The notes under the pieces: model-generated
Databases searched by the model: none
What the model was told of the DNA's origin: nothing
Seen by the model: only the letters and a program-made list of their open reading frames with translations
Part shown: positions 1-5,958 of the stretch, one piece after another
How positions within the stretch are numbered: the first letter of the stretch is position 1
Layout of the letters: every line of letters starts with the position of its first letter
Origin: Thermoplasmata archaeon
GTDB taxonomy: Archaea > Thermoplasmatota > Thermoplasmata > Lutacidiplasmatales > UBA184
Direction of reading: 5' to 3'
Length of the DNA stretch: 6,468 bases
NCBI GenBank assembly: GCA_022750355.1
Contig: JAKIVW010000023.1
Span: 10,947-17,414 of the forward strand
Position numbers and translations under genes: made by a program

Positions 1-57
1 AACGACCGCGCGATCGTGGGCGCGGAACTCCGACAGCTCGACCGCCCGCACGCTCAT
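1..57 (-). CDS. 5' end of an unidentified gene, truncated by the window edge
   Basis: Only the first 19 codons are visible, reading MSVRAVELSEFRAHDRAVV, and the frame stays open to the window edge. The ATG overlaps the stop of the upstream glycosyltransferase as ATGA, and a Shine-Dalgarno-like GAGGT lies 9 bases upstream (67-71, minus strand). Together these make a translationally coupled start convincing. The fragment is too short to assign a family. Its position makes it the next member of the sulfosugar/glycosyltransferase train, so a role in the same surface-glycan or lipid pathway is an inference from context only. Confidence 0.65.
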   Translation of the reverse strand, partial: MSVRAVELSEFRAHDRAVV

Positions 58-1208
58 CCGCTCACGACCTCGCGATAGAGGGCGCGGTGGCGTTCTACGG
101 CCACCGACCAGTCGTACTGCGGGACCCGGTCGCGCCCGAAACGGACCCGGTCGCGGGTCGGCCCCGGTTCTTCGAGGACCCGCCGGAGGGCTTCCGCGAG
201 GGCACCGGGGTCGGCGTAGGGCACCAGAAGGCCGGCCCGTCCGTGGTCCAACACCTCCGGGACACCGCCCACGTTCGTCGCCACGATCGGCGTGCCGGCC
301 GCCATCGCCATCAGCAGGACCAGCCCGAACGCCTCCCACTCGGAGGGAAGGACGAGCGCCCGCGCCCCGCGGAGGATCGCCCGAACGGTGTCGTCGCTTC
401 CCACATGACCCAGGAAAGTGACCGAATCCTGCAGGCCGAGCGCTCGCGCTCGTTCCTCGATGTTCGAACGTTCTCCCCAATCGGGTCCCATGATCACGAG
501 GGGGAGTCGCAGCGAGGGCGCGAGCCGCCCGATGGCGTCTACCAGGAACGGGATCCCTTTGTTCGGCGCGACGCGGCCGAAGAAGAGGAAGTACTCGGGC
601 GGTAGCCCGTTCGGCGTCGCCGTCGGTACGGGGGCCGACCATCGAGCGACGTCGATCCCCGGCGGGATGACGCGGATCCGGTCGGCTGGGGCGAATTCGC
701 GGACCAGACTCGCTTCGCGTTCGGTCTCGACCACCAGCGCCCGGGCGACCCGGTACGCGGTCGCCCCAAAACCGACGTCCTGGAGCCGGAGCATCCCCTT
801 CTTCCACGCCGGTTCGCGGCGGTCCGCCGGGTGGTAGTGGGTGGAGACGACGAGCGGAATGTGGCGTCGATCCGCGACGGCGGCGGCTTCAAGGACGTGA
901 CCGTACCGGTGGGAGTGGGCGTGGACGACGTCGGCTCCGCTGGCGGAAAGGGCGTCCATGAGGCCGATCATCATCGGCATCGTCAGCCCCGGGATGAGCC
1001 GCTTCCGGACCGGGAACCGATGGACCGGCACCCCGTCCACTTCGGCGGCGTAGTCGTTCCGTCGATCCCAGCGAGCTTCGTCGTACAGGTCGCTCGCGTA
1101 CACCTCCACCTCTTCCCCGGCCGAACGCAGCCGGCGCGAGACCTCGCGCACGTTCGTCTCGACCCCGCCGGGGGCGTCGAAGCGAAGCGTCACTTGGGCG
1201 ATCTTCAA
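54..1208 (-). CDS. GT4-family glycosyltransferase with a TTG start (E-x7-E motif altered to E-x7-M)
   Basis: This 384-residue protein has the two-domain GT-B layout of family GT4. The N-terminal Rossmann half starts KIAQVTLRF, carries the GGVE loop (residues 14-17), SDLY near 39-42 and a His-rich HAHSHRYGH stretch near 96-104. The C-terminal half has the FFGRVAPNKG phosphate-binding segment (Arg212, Lys217) and LPSEWEAFGLVLL (287-299), followed by GTPIVATNVGGVPE. Enzymes of this type move a sugar from a nucleotide donor to a lipid, glycan or other acceptor at the inner membrane face. The frame is open far upstream, but homology begins at a TTG that overlaps the previous gene's stop as TTGA, with GAGGT 4 bases upstream, so I place the start there. 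The second Glu of E-x7-E is Met300, which is unusual. Donor and acceptor are unknown. A sulfoquinovosyltransferase role (SqdX/SQD2 are also GT4) is possible from the neighbours. Confidence 0.92.
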   Translation of the reverse strand: MKIAQVTLRFDAPGGVETNVREVSRRLRSAGEEVEVYASDLYDEARWDRRNDYAAEVDGVPVHRFPVRKRLIPGLTMPMMIGLMDALSASGADVVHAHSHRYGHVLEAAAVADRRHIPLVVSTHYHPADRREPAWKKGMLRLQDVGFGATAYRVARALVVETEREASLVREFAPADRIRVIPPGIDVARWSAPVPTATPNGLPPEYFLFFGRVAPNKGIPFLVDAIGRLAPSLRLPLVIMGPDWGERSNIEERARALGLQDSVTFLGHVGSDDTVRAILRGARALVLPSEWEAFGLVLLMAMAAGTPIVATNVGGVPEVLDHGRAGLLVPYADPGALAEALRRVLEEPGPTRDRVRFGRDRVPQYDWSVAVERHRALYREVVSG

Positions 1209-2383
1209 CGGGACCTCACGTCGAGGTAGAGCGACTCGAGCCGATCGACGAGTCGCTCCCAGGTGTAGAGGGGTACGACCCGATCTCGCCCGAAGGTCCC
1301 GAGCTGTCGAGCGAGCGTCTCGTCCGTCCACAGTCGCTCGATCGCCCGGGCCAGCTCGCCGGGGTCGTTCGGGGGTACTAGAAGGCCCGCCTTCTCGTCC
1401 GGGACGAATTCCGGGATCCCCCCGATCCGGGACGCGACGACCGGAGTTCCCTGCGCGAGCGACTCGAGCAAGACCAGCCCGAACGCTTCGTACTCGCTCG
1501 GCAGTACGGTGAGTCGGGCCTCTCGGTAGGCATCCGCGAGGACCGCATCCTCCGCGACGTGGCCCAGGATCCGCAAACGGGAACCGAGGCCCCCGCGGGC
1601 CGCGGCGGCCTCGACCGCGGACCGCATCCCCCCGTCTTCCCCGATGAGCACCAGGGTCGCGTCGGGATGGTCTTGGGCCACGGCCGTGAACGCTTCGACC
1701 AGAGGGAGGAGTCCCTTGTTCGACGCGAGGCGCCCTACGAAGAGCACGAACGGGCCGGAGATGCGATACGCCGAACGGAACGTTCCCGGCGCGGCCACGG
1801 TGGACAGCGGGGCGTAGCCGGGCGGGATCACCTCGACCCGAGGCAGCCGCAGGTCGAGGGTACCGAGCAGGCGTTCCTCTTCCCGGGTTTGGACGATCAC
1901 GCACGCGGCCGCCCGGACGATCGGACCGGCTCGCGATCGATCGTAGAACGCCCGCAACCGGTGACGGACCCAGCCTCCCTCGATCGACCAGATCGGGTGG
2001 AAATGTGCGGTGAGGATGAACGGAGTACCGTTCCGGCGACCGAACCGGGCCGCGACGGCGACCTGGTCCGTCCCGTAGGTGTGGACGTGGACGACGTCAG
2101 GACGGTCCCGATCGAGGGCGGTTCCGAGACCTCGGAAGAACGGATAGTGCAACGGACCGGGGAGCGAACGCACGCGCAGCCGGTGCACGGCCCCGAACGG
2201 TCGTGGCTCCTCTCGCGCCACCTCGGGCCCGAGACGTTGCCAGGGGAACTCGCGGTACAGGTCGCTCGTGTAGACGTCCACTCGGTGACCCCGACCACCG
2301 AGGCGAACGGCGACCTCCGCCACGTGTCGCTCGACGCCGCCGGGCCCGGGGGGGAACCGCGTCGAGACCTGAGCGATCTTCAC
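1205..2383 (-). CDS. GT4-family glycosyltransferase, canonical E-x7-E, GTG start
   Basis: This 392-residue GT-B glycosyltransferase of family GT4 begins KIAQVSTRF with GGVE at residues 15-18, then YTSDLY near 38-43 and HVHTYGT near 99-105. The donor domain has FVGRLASNKG (Arg218, Lys223) and the full E-x7-E motif (Glu299 and Glu307 in YEAFGLVLLE), followed by GTPVVASRIGGIPE. All the usual catalytic-domain landmarks are intact and the length is normal. It shares many segments with the next gene, so the two look like diverged tandem paralogues. The start is GTG at 2383, exactly where homology begins. No clear Shine-Dalgarno precedes it, but a TATA-like TTATCAA lies about 29 bases upstream, which fits a nearly leaderless transcript. 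Its stop overlaps the next gene's TTG. Substrates cannot be read from sequence. With a UDP-sulfoquinovose synthase in the same train it is a reasonable candidate for sulfoquinovose transfer or for extending the same glycan. Confidence 0.94.
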   Translation of the reverse strand: MKIAQVSTRFPPGPGGVERHVAEVAVRLGGRGHRVDVYTSDLYREFPWQRLGPEVAREEPRPFGAVHRLRVRSLPGPLHYPFFRGLGTALDRDRPDVVHVHTYGTDQVAVAARFGRRNGTPFILTAHFHPIWSIEGGWVRHRLRAFYDRSRAGPIVRAAACVIVQTREEERLLGTLDLRLPRVEVIPPGYAPLSTVAAPGTFRSAYRISGPFVLFVGRLASNKGLLPLVEAFTAVAQDHPDATLVLIGEDGGMRSAVEAAAARGGLGSRLRILGHVAEDAVLADAYREARLTVLPSEYEAFGLVLLESLAQGTPVVASRIGGIPEFVPDEKAGLLVPPNDPGELARAIERLWTDETLARQLGTFGRDRVVPLYTWERLVDRLESLYLDVRSR

Positions 2384-2408
2384 CGGTGAGAGGTACCGCG
2401 GCGGTCCC

Positions 2409-2415
2409 TTGATAA
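2409..2415 (-). promoter_or_regulatory. Putative TATA box for the glycosyltransferase pair
   Basis: On the minus strand TTATCAA stands out in otherwise GC-rich sequence, in the 63-base gap between the M20 gene and the first glycosyltransferase. Its centre is about 29 bases before the GTG start, the spacing expected for an archaeal promoter giving a leaderless or nearly leaderless mRNA. No BRE is obvious, so this is a weak call. Confidence 0.4.
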
Positions 2416-2446
2416 CTGCGCTGCCGGAGCCGGACCGACGTTCCGT

Positions 2447-3529
2447 CTATCCGGAAGGGGTCCGGGCCGCGGCGAGCCGCTGGGCATACTTCTTGTAGAC
2501 CTCGGTCGCGCGGGCCACCGCCTCGACCTTGACGTACTCGTTGGCCTGGTGGGAGAGCTCCTCCTCGCCGGCCCCGAAGATCACGACGCGAGGGTTGACC
2601 TGCGTGTAGTGGACCGCCTCCGAGGCGTGGACCAGCACCGTGGTCTCGGCCTGGGCGACCTCGCGGAGGATCCGAACGTGGTCCGAGTTCGGGTCGATCT
2701 GGACCGCCGGCATGGTGAGGATCCGGCGGAGGGTGAACGGGGTCTTGATCCGGCGGAGGTGCTCCTCCACCTCCTGGTACAACTGCTCGGGGGTGTAGGG
2801 GGGAGGGAACCGGATATCGACTTCACTGGTCGCCTTGTTCGGCACCACGTTCAGCCGACTTCCGCCGTGGAACGTTCCGAGGTTCATCGTGACGGACCCG
2901 AGCTCGGGGTGGGCGATCCGTCCCTTGAACGACTCGAGGCCCCGGAGGATCCGCATCATCTTGCCGATCGCATTCTCACCGAGGTGCGGCATCGCCCCAT
3001 GGGCCGCCTTTCCCCGCGTCTCGATCGCCAGGTCCAGGACTCCCTTCTCGGCGTAGGCCACGCGCAGTCCGGTCGGTTCGCCGACCACGACCGCCTTCGC
3101 CCGGCGGAGCGGGAGCGTCTTGGAGAGTGCCACCGCACCCTGCATCGTCGTTTCCTCGTCGGTCGTGAAGGCGAGCACGATCGGGATCTTTCGGGTGACC
3201 AGGTCCTGGGCGGCCTCGAGCATCGCGACCACGGTGCCCTTCATGTCGGCGGCCCCGCGGCCGTACATCCGTCCCGATGCGAGTTGACTTTGGGAGAAAC
3301 TCCAGTAGTCGCCGATCGGAGGGGTGTCGAGATGGCCCGAGAGGACGACCCCGCCCTGCCCGTATTCCGCGAGCAGGCTCGGGGCTTGCGCGTCCCCGAA
3401 CAGGGTGTTCCGCATGTGGATCTGGTCGGTGAACGACTGGACGTAGTCGAGCACCTCCTGCTTGTCGGAGACCGGGTCGCTCGGGATCTTGATCAGCTCC
3501 GCCAGCATGTCGACCATCTGGCGTTTCAT
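2447..3529 (-). CDS. M20-family zinc amidohydrolase/peptidase (ArgE/DapE/LysK-like)
   Basis: This protein is about 360 residues, close to the usual size for the ArgE/DapE/LysK/carboxypeptidase group of family M20. These are cytosolic di-zinc enzymes that cleave amide bonds of N-acyl amino acids or small peptides. Counting from the ATG used here, the active site is complete: HLD (metal His66, Asp68), RGAADMKG (bridging Asp95), DEE (general base Glu125, metal Glu126), GEPTG (metal Glu151) and a late SHQANE His (His327). His177 in GKAAHGAMPH matches the dimer-interface His of the lid domain. The ATG at 3529 has GAGGT 10 bases upstream. A TTG at 3556 in the same frame would add nine residues and cannot be excluded. 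The substrate is unknown: the motifs do not separate desuccinylase, deacetylase, LysW-lysine hydrolase or dipeptidase. Its place between a sugar nucleotidyltransferase and two glycosyltransferases is unexpected and may be functional or incidental. Confidence 0.93.
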   Translation of the reverse strand: MKRQMVDMLAELIKIPSDPVSDKQEVLDYVQSFTDQIHMRNTLFGDAQAPSLLAEYGQGGVVLSGHLDTPPIGDYWSFSQSQLASGRMYGRGAADMKGTVVAMLEAAQDLVTRKIPIVLAFTTDEETTMQGAVALSKTLPLRRAKAVVVGEPTGLRVAYAEKGVLDLAIETRGKAAHGAMPHLGENAIGKMMRILRGLESFKGRIAHPELGSVTMNLGTFHGGSRLNVVPNKATSEVDIRFPPPYTPEQLYQEVEEHLRRIKTPFTLRRILTMPAVQIDPNSDHVRILREVAQAETTVLVHASEAVHYTQVNPRVVIFGAGEEELSHQANEYVKVEAVARATEVYKKYAQRLAAARTPSG

Positions 3530-3588
3530 GGATTGGATGACCTCTTCCCGGGACAAGATGAGCTGTCGGGAACGAGGGCCGCCAACGC

Positions 3589-3610
3589 CGGAACCGAATT
3601 AATGGTTCCG
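3589..3610. repeat. 7-bp inverted repeat around the NTase stop and M20 promoter
   Basis: CGGAACC (3589-3595) and GGTTCCG (3604-3610) are perfect inverted arms around an A/T-rich 8-base spacer, GAATTAAT. The element covers the last codons and TAA stop of the nucleotidyltransferase. Its spacer is the best TATA-like sequence upstream of the M20 gene, with a predicted transcript start near 3574. It could be an operator for a dimeric regulator, a weak transcript-end hairpin, or chance. No T-tract follows on the minus strand. Confidence 0.45.
3597..3603 (-). promoter_or_regulatory. Putative TATA box upstream of the M20 gene
   Basis: ATTAATT on the minus strand is the only A/T-rich heptamer near this gene start. 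A transcript starting about 26 bases downstream would have a leader of roughly 18 bases to the TTG or 45 bases to the ATG, and the latter leaves room for the GAGGT ribosome-binding site. It overlaps the stop codon of the preceding gene, so it would be an internal promoter of the train. Confidence 0.3.
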
Positions 3611-4492
3611 ACGCGAGATTAGGGCCCGTTGGGCAACCTTCCGGGTCGCCTCGAGCGCCCGGCCGTAGCCCTCGGGGGACCCGACCGACCGCCACGTTCC
3701 GGTTCGCGCGCTGAGCAGGAGCGCGGCGACCCGGCCCCCGTCCGCCACCATCCGTTGGATCCCGTCGGTCAGTTCGAGCTCGTGGGAGCGGTGCTCCTTC
3801 CGAACGGCCTCGAGGGCCGGGAACAACCGAGGCCCGAAGGCGTAGACCGCCGCCGCGGCCCAGTGGGTGCGCGGATGCTCCGGTTTCTCGACCATGCGGG
3901 TCACGTCGATGCGGGGGTAAAGACCGACCTTCTTCCCGACATGGCCCTCGATCACTCCGTAGCGTCGAGGGTCGGCGACCGTCCGGGCGAGGATGACGGC
4001 GTCCAGATTCTCCCGCTCCCGTAGTTCGGCCATCGCCCGCAGGGCCGCCCCCCGGTGGGCCTCGACCACGATCCCGTCCCCCGCATGGAGGAGGAACGGT
4101 TCCTTCCCGATGACCGGCTGCGTCCGGAGGACCGCATCGCCAAACCCGGCGGGGCGGGCCTGGAGCGTGTACACGAAGCGGACCGTGTCCAAGGTGGTGT
4201 AAAAGCGTCGGGTCTCGACCAGCCGCTCGGCGTGGCGCTTGTGGCGGCGCAGGAACTCGTGATCGACCGTGAAGTACGCCTGGACCGAGCCGGCGTCCCT
4301 CGGCTGGACGACCACCGTGACCAGGTCGGCGTCGGCCCCGATGAGGGATTCCACCACCAGGTGGGCCACCGGTTTGAGTACCAACGAGCCATTCTCCCCC
4401 CGGTCGTAGAGGGGCAAGAACTCCTTGCGCACCCCCCGGCTCCAGGGGAGCATGCGAGTGCCCTCGCCCGCGAGGGTGATGACTGCCTTCAT
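3599..4492 (-). CDS. GalU-like UTP:sugar-1-phosphate nucleotidyltransferase, second metal Asp replaced
   Basis: This 297-residue protein is a nucleotidyltransferase of the GalU/RmlA fold, the enzyme class that makes UDP-glucose from UTP and glucose-1-phosphate. The N-terminal signature LAGEGTRMLPWS (residues 7-18) and RKEFLPL (Arg22-Leu28, with the GalU Lys24) bind the nucleotide. GFGDAVL (117-122) resembles the GLGHAVL loop of GalU, AGDG (137-140) holds the first metal Asp139, RRYGVIE is near 176-182, and VEKP (201-204) supplies the sugar-phosphate Lys203. ELTDGIQ near 240-246 is also typical. At the C-terminal metal site, where relatives have D-(V/I/C)-G, this protein reads WRSVGSPEGY, so Ser269 replaces Asp. 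The ATG is 11 bases after the synthase stop, so the two are probably cotranscribed. A weak GGGGAT is the only ribosome-site candidate. UDP-glucose supply for the sulfoquinovose synthase is the natural role. Another sugar nucleotide, or a regulatory paralogue, is possible given the Ser. Confidence 0.9.
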   Translation of the reverse strand: MKAVITLAGEGTRMLPWSRGVRKEFLPLYDRGENGSLVLKPVAHLVVESLIGADADLVTVVVQPRDAGSVQAYFTVDHEFLRRHKRHAERLVETRRFYTTLDTVRFVYTLQARPAGFGDAVLRTQPVIGKEPFLLHAGDGIVVEAHRGAALRAMAELRERENLDAVILARTVADPRRYGVIEGHVGKKVGLYPRIDVTRMVEKPEHPRTHWAAAAVYAFGPRLFPALEAVRKEHRSHELELTDGIQRMVADGGRVAALLLSARTGTWRSVGSPEGYGRALEATRKVAQRALISRRNH

Positions 4493-4503
4493 TCCATCCC
4501 CGG

Positions 4504-5751
4504 TCAGGCGGGGCTGCCGATCGAGGTGGACCCCGGAGGATTCGTGGGGACCGGTCGTTCCGGCCCGGCGCGGGCTTGGAGGAGCGGGCGGCTGTCCGGC
4601 ACACGCCACTGAACGGTCGGGACGACCACGTGGCGGCGGGCCTCGAGACGCCGTCGGAAGCGGAGCAGGTCCGTAAAGATCTCGCGGACCACGTCCGCGA
4701 GATCACGGGTGCGCTGGTAACCGAGTGCAGGGAGGTGCTCGTGGAGCGGGTTGTAGTAGTGCTGTTCGGCCTCGACCCGAGGGTCGGCGGGGTGCTCGAT
4801 GACCGGCTTCAGGTCGAACTCGAGGGCAACCTTGGCGACGAGGTCCGCGAGCTCGTTGACCGAGTACGACGCATCGAACTGGTTGAACACGCGGTACTCG
4901 CCGGGCGCCGCCGGGTGCTCCAGCGCGAGGCGCAGGGACTGCATCGAATCTTCGAGCGCGAGGAAACCCCGTTTCTGTTCGCCCTTCCCGTACGGGGTGA
5001 TCGGAGCGCCGAGCACGGCCTGGGCGATGAACCGGTTGAGCGCGGTCCCCCAGGTCTCGTCGAAGTCGAATCGAGTGAGCAGCCGATCGTCCGTGATCTC
5101 GGGGGTTCGAACGCCGTAGATGACTCCCTGCATGACGTCCGTCGCCCGCAGGTGGAAGATCTTGGCCGCGAACATGACGTCCCCGGAGTCGAAGACCTTG
5201 CTCCAGTGGTACCACGAACCGCCCTGACGAGGGAACGGCAGGGTATCCTTGCGTCCGTGGAACTCGACGTCGAAGAATCCCTCCGGAATGTCCGTGTTGG
5301 GGGTGCCGTACTCGCCCATCGTGCCCATCTTGACGAGATGGGCGTCGGGGCACGCTTCCTTCATGGCGTAGAGGATGTGCAACGTACCGGTGAGGTTCTC
5401 CACCTGGGTCGTGACCGCGTGGTGGACATCGATCATCGAATAGGGCGCGCTCCGCTGTTCGGCCAGATGCACGATCGCGTCGGGGCGCTCCTTCTGGAGC
5501 GTCTCGAGGACGAAGTCGTAGTTCTGGAGGGTGCCCCGGTAGAATCCGAGGTCTTTCCCGAAGATCTCCTTGACCGCGGCTTGCCGCCGTGAAAAGGAAG
5601 GGATTGGGGTCGCGGACCAGCTTCCGACCTCTTTCACCCGCTTCCGGGTGACGAAATTGTCGATACCGACCACGTCGTGTCCGCGCTTGATGAGATGGAG
5701 GGCGAGCGGCCAACCTGAATAGCCGTCGATGCCCGTTACGAGTACTTTCAT
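4504..5751 (-). CDS. agl3/sqd1: UDP-sulfoquinovose synthase (SQD1/Agl3 type)
   Basis: This enzyme makes UDP-6-sulfo-6-deoxyglucose (UDP-sulfoquinovose) from UDP-glucose and sulfite, with bound NAD, in the cytosol. It belongs to the extended short-chain dehydrogenases. Residues 1-31 form the NAD site (TGIDGYSGWPLALHL, Gly7/Gly10/Gly13, then GIDN). AEQRSAPYSMID (97-108) and KMGTMGEYGTPNTDI (141-155) closely match plant SQD1, and the catalytic set Thr144, Tyr181 and Lys185 (YHWSK) corresponds to SQD1 Thr145, Tyr182 and Lys186. DTLPFPRQ, RATDVMQGVIYGVRTPE, GTALNRF, YGKGEQKRG, RVFNQF and RVEAEQHYYN follow in the family order. The family core ends near residue 383 at VPTVQWR. A Pro/Ser-rich tail of about 32 residues follows and looks disordered. 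The ATG at 5751 matches the family N-terminus and lies about 39 bases downstream of a TTTAAA box. It is the first gene of the train. In Sulfolobus the homologue Agl3 feeds S-layer N-glycosylation; in plants and bacteria it feeds sulfolipid. Confidence 0.97.
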   Translation of the reverse strand: MKVLVTGIDGYSGWPLALHLIKRGHDVVGIDNFVTRKRVKEVGSWSATPIPSFSRRQAAVKEIFGKDLGFYRGTLQNYDFVLETLQKERPDAIVHLAEQRSAPYSMIDVHHAVTTQVENLTGTLHILYAMKEACPDAHLVKMGTMGEYGTPNTDIPEGFFDVEFHGRKDTLPFPRQGGSWYHWSKVFDSGDVMFAAKIFHLRATDVMQGVIYGVRTPEITDDRLLTRFDFDETWGTALNRFIAQAVLGAPITPYGKGEQKRGFLALEDSMQSLRLALEHPAAPGEYRVFNQFDASYSVNELADLVAKVALEFDLKPVIEHPADPRVEAEQHYYNPLHEHLPALGYQRTRDLADVVREIFTDLLRFRRRLEARRHVVVPTVQWRVPDSRPLLQARAGPERPVPTNPPGSTSIGSPA

Positions 5752-5785
5752 GGGTTCCGAGCGGGCTGTAAATGCTCCGTCCCCC

Positions 5786-5795
5786 TCTTTAAAGA
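5786..5795 (-). promoter_or_regulatory. TATA box of the UDP-sulfoquinovose synthase gene
   Basis: TCTTTAAAGA, with TTTAAA at 5788-5793, is a strong archaeal-type TATA element in GC-rich surroundings. A transcript starting about 25 bases downstream would begin near 5765 and leave a leader of about 14 bases before the ATG. No good Shine-Dalgarno precedes the ATG, which fits a short-leader or near-leaderless first gene of an operon. The decamer is its own reverse complement, so orientation is set by the gene position. Confidence 0.6.
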
Positions 5796-5890
5796 CTCGC
5801 CCGCCGACAGTGCGAATGTCTAGCGCGCTCGACTGGAGTCGAATCCGCCTCGCTTCCCGATCGAATTCGAGACACCAAAACGGGGTCCAC

Positions 5891-5930
5891 CTCGAGAGCT
5901 CCGGACGAGCGAGGCCGCGCCGGACTCGAG
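5891..5930. repeat. Imperfect inverted repeat in the divergent promoter region
   Basis: CTCGAG (5891-5896) and TCCGG (5900-5904) pair with CCGGA (5920-5924) and CTCGAG (5925-5930), leaving a 3-base bulge and a 15-base loop. CTCGAG is itself palindromic and the region is GC-rich, so chance is a serious alternative. It could be an operator or a structured leader upstream of the PAC2 promoter. Confidence 0.25.
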
Positions 5931-5950
5931 CGGCACCCCTCCACCAAAGG

Positions 5951-5958
5951 AAAATAAG
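5951..5958 (+). promoter_or_regulatory. Putative TATA box of the PAC2-family gene
   Basis: AAAATAAG, preceded by the purine-rich CAAAGG that could serve as a BRE, is the only A/T-rich stretch upstream of the plus-strand gene. Transcription about 26 bases downstream would begin near 5980 and give a leader of roughly 22 bases to the ATG at 6003. A GGAG at 5981-5984 is too far from the ATG for an ordinary ribosome-binding site. Confidence 0.45.

Noticed and set aside
1209..1904. Upstream extension of the second glycosyltransferase frame
   Set aside because: It lies antiphase inside the first glycosyltransferase, is Arg/Pro/Gly-rich, and contains no homologous sequence before the KIAQV start at 1208.
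2549..3622. Long plus-strand open frame antisense to the M20 gene
   Set aside because: The product is rich in Asp, Arg, Val and His with no recognisable domain and mirrors the coding strand. The minus-strand M20 protein has every active-site residue.
2976..4706. A 576-codon open frame on the minus strand crossing parts of the M20, nucleotidyltransferase and synthase genes
   Set aside because: It is a shadow frame of three well-supported genes. Its translation is Arg/Gly/Pro-rich low-complexity sequence with no family motif, as expected from high third-position GC.
4576..5592. Long plus-strand open frame antisense to the synthase
   Set aside because: Same antisense-shadow composition. The minus-strand frame is an unmistakable SQD1-type protein.
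5835..5849. TCGAATCC stretch resembling a tRNA T-loop
   Set aside because: The loop lacks the TTC start, the flanking bases do not form a 5-bp T stem, and no acceptor, D or anticodon arm can be built around it on either strand.
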